From: Owenia fusiformis
Taxonomy: Eukaryota; Annelida; Polychaeta; Sabellida; Oweniidae
Assembly (NCBI GenBank): GCA_903813345.2
Contig: CAIIXF020000008.1
Location: forward strand, 17,404,822 to 17,468,821
Length of the DNA stretch: 64,000 nt
Reading direction: 5' to 3'
Below the pieces are notes generated by a model. The model was not told the origin of the DNA and ran no database searches. It was given only the letters and a program-made list of their open reading frames with translations. Position 1 is the stretch's first letter. Every line of letters starts with the position of its first letter. Shown here piece after piece: positions 12,343 to 22,590 of the stretch. Position numbers and translations under genes: made by a program.

Positions 12343-12969
12343 TCTCCTAATAAGTGACACTGATATAATAAGTGGGTCTAAGATGTCCAAATTATAGCCT
12401 TCCGTTCAACAGGTTTTCTAGATACAATGTCCACTGATTCTTATTCTTGTAAATATTAAATAAACATTCAAATTCAAAATGACTAGGCTTTCCTTAAAAT
12501 TGCCCTGAGATTTTTTTCTGTCCTGCTTGTTCGGTTTTCACTTGTTAACTGAGAAATTATTCCCAAACTGTTAAGTCCCTAAAACTGTTTGTCAAGAAAA
12601 ACAAAAATTCCAGACTGAACGGTGGCCATTCAAATCACAGTTTTATAATGATGTCATTGGTCATCAATGTATTATTTCCATTTTGCTGCTCTGGATCTAT
12701 AGAATCTAGAATGTTAGACTTGTTTATTTGTCATCTTCCCCCACAACTGAAACTGTTCATTTGCTTTTTTATTCGTGTATTTGTTTGATTTATTACAAAC
12801 ATCTGTAAGGGGAATCCCTCACAACTGAAACTGAGCATGTATGATTCATGTGAATATGAGTACCGAAACCATAAAGAAGGAAAAATGATGAAACTTGATA
12901 AAGGGGATTCCCCTTTTTAGGTGGTTGATGTCATTGTAATAGATGGCGCTACAATCATATTTTAGCAAT
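12343..12969. promoter_or_regulatory. divergent promoter region between galaxin-like gene and MED6
   Basis: The 627 bp between the two start codons, which point away from each other, must hold the 5' UTRs and probably the core promoters of both genes. The galaxin-like start at 12342 has A at -3 and G at +4. The MED6 start at 12970 sits in a short ATGGCGGAC context typical of housekeeping genes. I see no convincing TATA box or CpG-dense island. This is inference from gene layout only. Confidence 0.45.
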
Positions 12970-15900
12970 ATGGCGGACAGAGGTAATTTTTTTTGTTTTT
13001 TATTTTTCCACATTTTAGTAAACTAAGAAGTATATATGCAATTATTGATTGTGATTACCATTCTATACCATTGTTGAATCCGGCACTTCATTCTCTTCAA
13101 GTTAGAATAGTGGCATATCATGAATTAGCCTTCCATCTCATGATTTTTGAAATTTCATTGAGTTGAAAATTGAAAAATGCTTGGAATTGGAATTCATTTC
13201 AATTTTATTCTTTCAAAGTCTATCTGATCTGTCACCATTCTGTTCTAGCCTTTGAAATAGGTAAGATTTTGACTGTTCAACTTGTTTGTTAGATCTAGTA
13301 GGCCAGTCTAGCCATTTATACAAAAAACACAGTTAGAGGGGGATGACTTACTCTTACTTCGGTCCAAAGCCTTCTCTATATTCCGGCTTTGAGGAGGAAG
13401 ATTGAGCTGCCTTAGTATTATAAATATTGTAAATCATTGTGTCACACGCACAGTAAATATGGCATAATAATATGAAATATACCTTTATGTATAGATTTGA
13501 AGAACATCAGCTCACATCCCCGTCTGAATCTATTGTTATATTTGATTTCTTTAAGCGAGAATAATTTCAAATGTTATTCACATCCAGAACCGGAAGCCAT
13601 TTTTAGCTACAGCGAGAAAATTTCACCATGTGTCAAACTCCGAAATGAAATTTTGAAATATCTAAATCCAGACAAGCAACGCTTCATCCTAAATATGATT
13701 AATATTCTTAAAAATATTTATAAAATTTATTAAAAATGAGTTCTAGGTGCGTGTAGGTGCGTGTAGCACAGTACATACGAAATCAATGAAGTTTCGTCTA
13801 GCTGTAAGCTAGAGACTCGAGTAAACTTACTCCTTGTTACAGTCTAAAAAGGCAAGAACTAACTTTGACATATAAGTGTTACCTGATGAATGGGACCCTC
13901 ACGTGCCTTCCAAATGGTAGTAAACGAACTCCAATGTAACTACATCAGCTTATCTTTTCGTCCGATCAACAATAAGTACAGTTATACAAGAAATGTCATT
14001 TCCGGAAGTTATGATACGTTATATTACCGAACATGTGTGAAAATGGAATGTTTGTTCAATGTTCGCATTTTATTTAGCTCTCCTAAAATGAATGAACAAA
14101 AAAATTGGAGGCTATTGGCTCATTTCGTCAACCTTAAACATTTTTAAATTGAGACGGAAAGCATATCAGAGAACATTGGAAAATAAACCAAGGAATGAGA
14201 GAGAAGACGTTTGTATGAAAACAAGATTGGAAAATGTGATTTTTAGCCAAATTGAATTTTTAAAAACACTAATGTTTTGTTTCAGACATTGATGCATTGC
14301 CAGAATCACTTTTGGCGATATACATGTACATCGATTAATTGTGAAAACACAACAGAAAATCTCAAACTCTCTCCATGTTTGAATTAATTTTTGTAAATTT
14401 TGTATTACTGTTACAGATAACCTGTTATCTGTCTCATGGCACGACAGCGCCTGGATCCCAATGTTGAATGCACAGAACGTGATGGATTACTTCAGCGAGC
14501 GATCAAACAGTTTTTATGACAGGACGTGCAATAATGAAATCATCAAAATGCAGCGGCTTAACCCAGAGCAACTCAAGTAAGGAAACATAGAATGGTCAAA
14601 ATTGGAAAATATAAATTATATGTCTTTAATTTAGATATTGTGCAAAATAAAAGAAATTATTCTTCTGAGCTGACTAAGGTGACTGAGGATTGTGGCTCAA
14701 TTTTTTTTAAGGATACATTCCTATGTAGGGCTATATTATGAATATATTTGATTTGATGGTAAAAACAGATAGAAGCTGTTAAACTGGGAAGGATCATTTG
14801 TCAATTACGTTTATCTGTTCAAGCTTAGGTGAATTTTCTTTGGTTATTCCCATGACATTTTATCGAAAACTACGACCGTTCTAGTTAAATTTTGTCAATT
14901 TCCTTATTAAACATATTCTGTCTCTACAATTTGAATGTCTAAAACCATAAATTGTACTATTTTCAAATATTCCATTTCACATCTCAATAAGGGCTCTGTC
15001 AAGAGAAGAATGGCCTGACCACAAGGCCAAGGCTCAAGGGCACATAAGTTCTGGTAAATACCAAAATCAAAAACAACATCATGCCCATAGCCAAAAAGGG
15101 GTTTCACTTTTCAGACAACTTTGGCCCAAAATCACTGGAAAAGTGCTCAGAAATGTTTTGGATTCCCCCCTGGCCGGGGCCTGTTACATAACATACGTGA
15201 TGTTTTATATGCTTCCATTTTTCTCTTTCATTTTGATTCATTTAGCTTTTGATCTATGACTAAAACGTTACTAATAAAAATTATGACCCATGGAATATAT
15301 ACGCCCCTCGGGTGTCTTTTTCATGTTATTGATGAAATATTGTATGAATTATAAATTGCTTTATTTCAGTAACATGACGGGTGTTGAATACATTCTACTC
15401 CATGTACAAGAACCAATCCTATATATTGTAAGAAAGCAGCATAGACATTCCCCAAATCAAGGTAGGTCTATTCATAATTTTAATGGTTTGAGGGAACTCT
15501 ACCTTATAAGTAGTACAATTTTATATAAAAGCTACCTCCTTAATCAAAACAAGAAAGTGTTTTTGATAGGATACCTTAAACAAGCTAATTTCAAACGTTA
15601 TGGATCGAATGTTAAAAAACAATTTTTCCTCAAGTATAAGAAATCTTCATTTTGTAAAGAATGTATTGAAGCAAGATGTTATTTTCATAACCCTGCCCCA
15701 TTCATTAGCATCCTAAACAATTCTTGCTGAAACGACCCTTTTGTGTTTTTCAGTGACAGCGCTTACTGATTACTACATCATAGCTGGGGTTGTATACCAG
15801 GCTCCAGACCTTGGCTCAGTCGTCAGTTCACGATTGGTAAGTTTTATTCATGATCTCAAACTTGAGTTTCAGTTTTGCTATTTCTCAGTCAACAACTCAT

Positions 15901-18900
15901 ACATAGGATTCGACTTCCTTAGTTTCATTAACCATTTTCAGTAGGTGGCATTTTTAAATGTTTATGTTTTGTTAATCCAGACCCCTTTGATGTCATATTT
16001 CATGTAACTGGTTAACTAAATGTACTGGACAATATTGTTACTCACACATTTCACAATAATTTTTGACACTTTTTGAAATGTTTTTGTTTTATAAAATGTT
16101 TAATGTAATTTATAGTCTCCAACTTTTTTGTGGATGATGCTGGGTGGTTGATGTTCGGCAGCTGGCATCTGTAATGAATGCAGGGGTTTCACTAGAATTT
16201 TAGAATTTCTCACAACAGGCTTAATAAATGAAGACAACAGGCAAAATTAATGGAAATAATAAATTTAACATGAAAAAGTTGAAAATTTCCAAAAAAAGAA
16301 CTGGCGATTTTGTGAAAACAACCGGTGAAAATCGCCTGCTGCTAATGAAACCCCTGGAATGTCAGGTGGTGACATTTTGCATGTTAATGCCTTGTTTTAT
16401 GATTTGTTTCTCATTCCAGCTGAATGCAACATTTAACCTCCAGTCTTCCTTTGAAGAAGGTAAGCCTATTGTATTGTATTGCATTGTATCTTATTGTATT
16501 GTAAATGTGTCAACTGGTATTTTACAAGAGTTTATAGCATATACACAAATGATCTGTATATATATACCTGTATAGTGTATATATACAAGGTGGGCCAAAA
16601 AAAACCAATACCCAACTTTAAATCAGAATGAAAACAGCTATGTTCAATATGATACATTGATTTATATATCGTTTTAAAGGTAATCCATTTTCGAACAATT
16701 TGGTATATAACACTATGTCATGAAATCAATATTAAAGTTTTATTATGCTTATTTGGGAGGCCGGGTCGGTATTTAAGGTATCCAGATTTTAGGGAGAAAA
16801 TAGTAAATCTGCGGAATAATGTTAATTTTTTATTTATAGAATATCATTTTGTTAGGTGAATACATGCTTGTCTATTTGCATATTTAGTGACTAAACTTAT
16901 TGTTTATGAATTTTAGTGTTGTTTATTATCAATAATTACTCCAAGGGTAAAGACATTAAACGTATATGTGATTAGGATTTTATTTTCCAACAAGACATTG
17001 CCTCGAACCATAGATCAAAGGAGACATTGGCATTTCTTTGAAAACAAGGTGTCAATTTGATTGATCTCGATGCTTGGCCACCCCCCCCCCCCACCCCCCC
17101 ACCCCCCGATGCTAATGTGTTTGATTACCATACATGGAGCCATCCCGAGGAAATGGTACAATCAAAAGCATCCAATAAACAGCATTGATGAGCTGAAACA
17201 GAATCCTAAAGTGCTGAAATGAATTGCAACAGAAATCTCTCAATAAGGCTATTGATAGATTGCGCTACCACTTGAAGTTTTGTTGATGCTGAGGGGAGGG
17301 GTGGGGTATATTGAGCAATTGTTAAAATTGTTTAAATAAATGAAGTGTAAAATTTTATTAAACAACACTGAAATTCATAAACAATAAATTTAGTCACACA
17401 ATGATGCAAATATCAATATCCAAGCATGAATTCACCTAACAAAAGAATGATATTCTATAAATAAAAAAATAACACAATACCGCAGATTTACTATTTTCTC
17501 CCTTTAATCTGGAGACCTTAAATAGCAACCCAGCCTCCAAAATAAGTATAATAAAACTTTACTATTGACTTCATGTCGACATAGTGTTATATACCATATT
17601 GTTTGAAAATGTATAAACTTTAACATGATATGTAAGTCAATATATCATATTGAATGTAACTATTTTTATCCTGATTTCAAGTTGGGTATTGGTTTTTTTT
17701 GGCCCACCCTGTACATACACATATGTGCACATAAATTGTATAAATTGGAGAAAACAAATAAAAATACAGCATTTCCACTCACATCTACTTGTAAGAAAGC
17801 TGTGTGGTAGTAAGTTATACAAGGGTTGATCATAAAGTTCTCATAATATCTCTCTAATTTCTTAATTTTCAATATATCATATTTCTTTTATAAGAAATGG
17901 TTGCCATGGTGGCCATGCCAAAAATCAGAAGACCTGGGGCGAATTGAAAAAACTTAAAAGAATGACCCCCATTTATGTTACACCAGTATTATTACTATAT
18001 TACAATGTTTTGTGCTGGATTGATAAAGCGTCGAATGCTGATCATTTCATGAAAATTTCATTTGAAAATAAAGAAATTAGAGAGTATTATGAGATTTTTA
18101 TAATCAACACTCATATATGCAATACCAGGGTATCATTAACAGAATCGTCTGTAGAGTTAATAATAAGTCATAAGTTCAATGCTGCTTTACAATGACATCA
18201 TTGTATCCATGGTTTCAATAATATTGACATTGTAATAATTAATTTTAGTAAGTTCGTGTTAATTAATTCTAGAGGTTTTGTGCATGATTCAGGAATAATT
18301 AATTTCAATAAGTTTCTGTTAATTAATTCTAGAGCTTTTGTGCATGATTCAGGGATAATTAATTTCATCTACATGTAGTTTCTGTTAATGACTTTCAAAG
18401 CTTTTGTGCATGATTCTTAGATCGGTTAACATCTTTGATTTCATAATTAGAGAACTTACACATGATTTGTTTACTTCCAGCCCAGTCTTACTCCAGATAC
18501 CACCCATCTAAGGGCTACTGGTTTGAGTTCAAAGACAAAGATCAAGCAGGTCTTGCATTGATTTTATTCTATATCTTAAATCGAAATCGTTGATAAGTGG
18601 GAAAAGATAAAAGTCACATATTTGGGAGGCATTATCCAAAGTTATTTTTTCTTTGATATAATGGTTATAAGGTTGTTCCGTTGTTAAAAAGAAGTATTCT
18701 ATCATAATTTAAAGAATAGTACAGCTTAATGATACAAAACAACTCATTTGTGTTTTTACCTTTGAAGAATAATGCAGTTTAATGATACAAAACAACCCAT
18801 TTGTGTTTTACCTTTGAAGAATAGTGCAGCTTAATGATACAAAACAACTCATTTGTGTTTTTACCTTTGAAGAAAAGTGCAGCTTAATGATATAAAACAA

Positions 18901-20030
18901 CTCATTTGTGTTTTTACCTTTGAAAAATAGTGCCACTTAATGATACAAAACAACTCATTTGTGTTTTTACCTTTGAAGAAAAGTGCAGCTTAATGATATA
19001 AAACAACTCATTTGTGTTTTTACCTTTGAAAAATAGTGCCACTTAATGATACAAAACAACTCATTTGTGTTTTTACCTTTGAAGAATAGTGCAGCTTAAT
19101 GATACAAAACAACTCATTTGTGTTTTCACCTTTGAAGAATAGTGCCACTTAATGATACAAAACAACTCATTTGTGTTTTTACCTTTGAAGAATAGTGCAG
19201 CTTAATGATACAAAACAACTCATTTGTGTTTTTACCTTTGAAGAATAGTGCAGCTTAATGATATAAAACAACTCATTTGTGTTTTTACCTTTGAAGAATA
19301 GTGCAGCTTAATGATATAAAACAACTCATTTGTGTTTAAGAATCCAGTAAGAAAGATGGGAAGAAGAAAAAAGAAGAGCCGAGCTCTATATTCCAAAGGC
19401 AGCGGGTAGATGTTCTCCTTACAGACCTCGCAAACAAATTCCCTCCTAAACAGCCACCCCCTCCTGCCCCAGTGGAGAAGCAAGGTACATGTACTAAAAT
19501 AATCTGGTTAAAGGGTCTACTTTTTAGTACATGCATTAATCTGTTAATCAATGAAATAAGGTCATCTATATTGTGTTTGTCCTTGAGGCAATTTGTATGA
19601 AATAATACGCCTCCAAAATCACTCTCTTAATTCATGTAGAGGATGTTCTTGTTTGCTTTTAAGATTTGGTTTCTGGGATATAATGGTCTACTCAAACCTT
19701 CTAAGTGACTTAAATATAGAGAAAAACATGCAGTAACAGTAACAGTATGCAAGCTCTGATTAGGTTGACACAGATAAATCATTATATAAATCATTGACAT
19801 AAAGAGTATGAGTAGGCCTACATAATCCCTCTTGCAAAGGGTAGCTTTGCCAGAGTAATATGAAACACTTTTAATCTGGAATATCTTTTGTTGTTACAGA
19901 AGATGTTAAAGCTGAGAAACCTGCCACAATACCAAATATTAAACGAGAAAAACCAGATGATACTCAAGGACAGAATAAAGTAAATGGAAATAGACAACCA
20001 CCTGAAAAGAAACCAAAGTTAATGAGGTGA
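12970..20030 (+). CDS. MED6: Mediator complex subunit 6
   Basis: Eight coding exons: 12970-12982, 14417-14576, 15370-15461, 15754-15836, 16420-16459, 18481-18549, 19341-19484 and 19900-20030. They join in frame to 243 aa, close to the human length of about 246. MED6 is a head-module subunit of Mediator, which relays activator signals to RNA polymerase II in the nucleus. Family landmarks in order: [15 protein letters not shown] near the N-terminus, [53 protein letters not shown], and [16 protein letters not shown] followed by a low-complexity Lys/Pro tail ending KKPKLMR. Exon 6 has a poor donor (GTCTTG), and the exon 7 acceptor (..TTTAAG) is reached directly by a 53-bp minisatellite. The first exon encodes only four residues and one base. 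Intron 4 carries two transposon relics. Confidence 0.97.
12983..14416. other. MED6 intron 1
   Basis: A 1.4-kb intron. Short open frames at 13497-13733 and 13890-14292 have no recognisable motif and lack coding-like composition. I see no repeat with clear borders. Confidence 0.5.
14577..15369. other. MED6 intron 2
   Basis: About 790 bp. A piece near 15090-15185 (TTTTCAGACAACTTTGGCCC and CCCCCCTGGCCGGGGCCTG) looks like a decayed end of the CAGGCCCGTAGCC MITE family. Nothing else stands out. Confidence 0.4.
16181..16356. mobile_element. hAT5-like MITE, CAGGGGTTTCA termini, GAATG duplication
   Basis: Ends CAGGGGTTTCACTAG and CTAATGAAACCCCTG; GAATG flanks both sides (16176-16180 and 16357-16361). 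A partial relative is seen near 33338 (CAGGGGTTTCATTAGCAGCA). It sits in MED6 intron 4. Confidence 0.82.
16362..16396 (+). repeat. F1 repeat end abutting MED6 exon 5 acceptor
   Basis: GGTGGTGACATTTTGCATGT followed by TAATGCCTTGTT, identical over this stretch to minus-strand copies elsewhere. The TTA of TTAAT lies 33 nt before the 3' splice site, in branch-point range. Confidence 0.75.
16586..17711. mobile_element. defective mariner-type transposon with very long inverted repeats
   Basis: Flanked by TA. The termini CAAGGTGGGCC and GGCCCACCCTG are followed by matching sequence; the arms stay complementary for about 340 bp (16586-16924 and 17360-17711). The centre (about 16978-17330) holds broken mariner-like transposase: [18 protein letters not shown], a stop, then IDLDAWPP, then a poly-C run and further stops. 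It is non-autonomous now. It lies in MED6 intron 5. Confidence 0.88.
18236..18417. repeat. 60-bp tandem repeat, 3 copies
   Basis: Units share TAATTAATTTCA and TTTTGTGCATGATTC. It sits about 60 bp upstream of the MED6 exon 6 acceptor. Confidence 0.85.
18722..19337. repeat. 53-bp minisatellite filling MED6 intron 6
   Basis: About 11-12 units of CAGCTTAATGATACAAAACA, ACTCATTTGTGTTTTTACC, TTTGAAGAATAGTG. The last unit loses about 9 bp and its TTTAAG becomes the exon 7 splice acceptor. A two-unit higher-order alternation (AGTGCAGC versus AGTGCCAC) is visible. Confidence 0.93.
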
Positions 20031-20629
20031 TAGTGATACAGCGAATTGAAATTCGTGAAATTGCAATAATGAAGCATCCCGAGCCATGCTCCTCTATTCT
20101 GAACTGAGGAACTTGCATGTACACAGTGTGTAGATGATGCCACCATATTCACAAATCACCCTATATACATGTACATGTATGTTTAATATGTGGACCTGAA
20201 TACTGAACAGTGCAGGCTCGGGAAAACATGTCTATTTACAGGTGATATTTTATACGAATGACTTTAATATCATCATTGGATATTGCCAAATAATGTTCAA
20301 ATGCTTGAGTACATGTAGTATAGTGCAGAATGTGGAATCAGAATGTAAAATCAGTATATCTGAACAACTCTGTGATCCAAACGCTAGCTCTCAATACGAA
20401 CACTTTCTCGGTTCTAATTTTGTAATCTCCCATTGACTTCCCTGTTAAAAAAACTTAAAATGTGAATACCTGATTTTTGAACACTTTTGGCTAGTTCTCT
20501 TGGTGTTCAGATCAAATAATTCACCTGACTCCCCCTATGATATGTGGATCATTTATATTCGGCTCATCCATTTATAGAGTTAGTACACGAGACTGTTACC
20601 ATTGATAAGCAATAGGACATATGTATATG

Positions 20630-20640
20630 AATAAAATAAA
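20630..20640 (+). terminator. probable MED6 polyadenylation signals
   Basis: Two overlapping AATAAA hexamers (20630-20635 and 20635-20640) lie 600 bp after the MED6 stop codon. They are the first perfect signals I see downstream. In AT-rich DNA the motif is common by chance. Confidence 0.4.
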
Positions 20641-20819
20641 AAAGTCAGAATTCCTTGTTTGTTTTAAACACTTTACATCAAGAGAAAATAGCCTTGATTG
20701 ATGTAGGTGTTATGACAGTATTTCAAAGGATTTTTTTTCAAAAGAATAAAAGATTTACAATATTGAGCATCATGGTAAAAGGTTGGATTCTTTAAAAAAT
20801 TATGTTACAATAAATTAGG

Positions 20820-21191
20820 ATGAAAAAACGAAGGTTGACAGCACGGACAACCATACTGTTCCCCACCAATGGATCCTGGAATCCGGTTATCACATCTTCA
20901 GATATTGACACTCTGATATCAAATGTGGGAAGAACATTTACAGCCACATATCCATCGAACGGACCCTGGGCTCCTCCTATGGCTATGAATGCGTCAAATG
21001 TAACCCAAGAACAACATTATTTTCACTGTAACACTTGTGAGATAAAAATTAAACACAAAGTTTCATATATATTACATAAAAGTCTTCATGATACAAATAT
21101 CCCTTTTAAATGCTCAAGCTGTAATAAAATATTTTATGATGGACCAACTTTCCTTCAACATACCTGTTTGTTTTATTGTGATTATGAGTGA
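20820..21191 (+). CDS. small C2H2 zinc-finger-like ORF, uncertain gene
   Basis: A 123-aa open frame starts at 20820, with an in-frame stop three codons upstream. Residues around 67-90 form a canonical C2H2 finger: Cys-x2-Cys-x12-His-x3-His. A second finger follows (KCSSC, then 12 residues to His) but lacks a proper final His and ends in Cys residues, so it is incomplete. The N-terminal half is polar, with two NG.W.P motifs (NGSWNP and NGPWAP). The frame starts 180 bp after the MED6 poly(A) signals, on the same strand, and could be a single-exon gene, a terminal exon or an alternative MED6 3' exon. I do not recognise an orthologue. Its composition looks coding, and it overlaps no repeat that I identified. 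A MITE relic begins 25 bp after the stop. Confidence 0.42.
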   Translation: MKKRRLTARTTILFPTNGSWNPVITSSDIDTLISNVGRTFTATYPSNGPWAPPMAMNASNVTQEQHYFHCNTCEIKIKHKVSYILHKSLHDTNIPFKCSSCNKIFYDGPTFLQHTCLFYCDYE

Positions 21192-22047
21192 TTTAAAGTG
21201 ACTGATTTAAAGTGACTGCAAACCACCCCCCAACTGGCCAAAAAATCTTTCAAAATCATGCAGTTTTTCACCATTCTGAGCACTTTTTAAGTGATTTTGG
21301 CCATTTTTGGACCAAAATTGTCACAAGTGAACCCCCCTGGAATTTTTCAAAAAGTGAACCCTGGCTACGGGCCTGTTAATGCCTATCATTCCTTAAAAAG
21401 ATTAACTTAATCAATCCACAACTGTTGACTTTTGGACAACATCCCTAAACGGAACAGAATTAGAATAATTCATAGTTCAAAATTCAGGGCAAAACATGTA
21501 CATCTTGGCAGATTAAAGTTTTAAATAAACAAATATGAGTATTTATATTCATTATTTTATTTACATTTAATGAATTCTATCCCTCTGACATTAGGATGTA
21601 CGTATATACACTATATGGCAATCAAAAATTGCAAGAATAAATATAATTTATATGATAAATAGATCATATACAATATGCAAAACCTGTCCATCGGTACATG
21701 CACAATCCTATTTGGAAACTGACTTACAAAAATTATTTACCATGGTTCATTAAGAGTTCAAAATACTGTTCCACTCAATCCATGTGGACTCAATTCCAAG
21801 CAAGGATGATTCAAACATGACCGTGCTCTATTTGAATTTCTAAACCAATCAGAATGCAGCATAGCCAATAATGAACGTTCATTATTTCTCCATACAGGCA
21901 CGACCGTGCTCTATTCAATCATCCGGGTATCTATATATTGCGACGTCACACCTATGAATGGCAAAAATAACAGCAAGTTTGGTTATTTCATTGACCTAAA
22001 TCCCCAATTCTCTGAACAAGTTTTTTTTGTGTTTGAATCGAAAAAAA

Positions 22048-22193
22048 TAATGATAGGCCATTCAAGATGGTGAAATTCTACACTCTATGGACAGAATGTC
22101 AGGACTGCAAGGGCACCATCGGTTCATGCTTTGTACGACATTCTGTCCAACTCGTGCTGAATTTCACCATATTGAAAGGCAATCATTATTTAT
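22048..22193. mobile_element. small inverted-repeat element
   Basis: Arms of about 56 bp: AATGATAGGCCATTCAAG, TGGTGAAATT, GGACAGAATGTC on the left, mirrored by GACATTCTGTCC, AATTTCACCA, GGCAATCATT on the right. It lies between MED6 and SCFD1. Confidence 0.75.
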
Positions 22194-22512
22194 TCCTTTA
22201 GTAATTCATATCCTGGGGCACTTTTGGAAAATCTGATTATATTATTATGTAACCAAAATGTGTGAATAATTAACAGCTTTAAATTGATTAGAAAATCACA
22301 GTTGGTCTTCCCAATCCCTTAAGAAGAGTCTGTCATTGAATTCTTCAACTGATTAATTTAGTCCAATGCAAGATTTCACTAATTACTTTTCCATTTACAT
22401 GCCTTCCTTTTTAATTCTGGTCACTCATTGAAATCCAAAACACAAGAATGATTGTTGATATTGTTCACAAACTGCTGTTTTGGTGTTCTTTGGTTTGTAT
22501 AGTGGCCTGGAG

Positions 22513-22518
22513 TTTATT
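22513..22518 (-). terminator. probable SCFD1 polyadenylation signal
   Basis: TTTATT on the plus strand reads AATAAA on the minus strand, 73 bp past the SCFD1 stop codon at 22591-22593. Position and strand fit a short 3' UTR. Confidence 0.5.
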
Positions 22519-22590
22519 CTGGGAATGAAAGTCCTCCTGTGTTCTCATGGGATACCTTGACCTCTTGTGATAACCTTTATGGTATTCGTT

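Larger units (their letters stand above)
20641..22512. other. MED6-SCFD1 intergenic region (tail to tail)
   Basis: Apart from the zinc-finger-like ORF, this spacer holds one CAGGCCCGTAGCC-type MITE relic (about 21216-21376) and a small inverted-repeat element (22048-22193). No other coding signal is visible on either strand. The SCFD1 3' UTR should end near its right edge. Confidence 0.5.
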
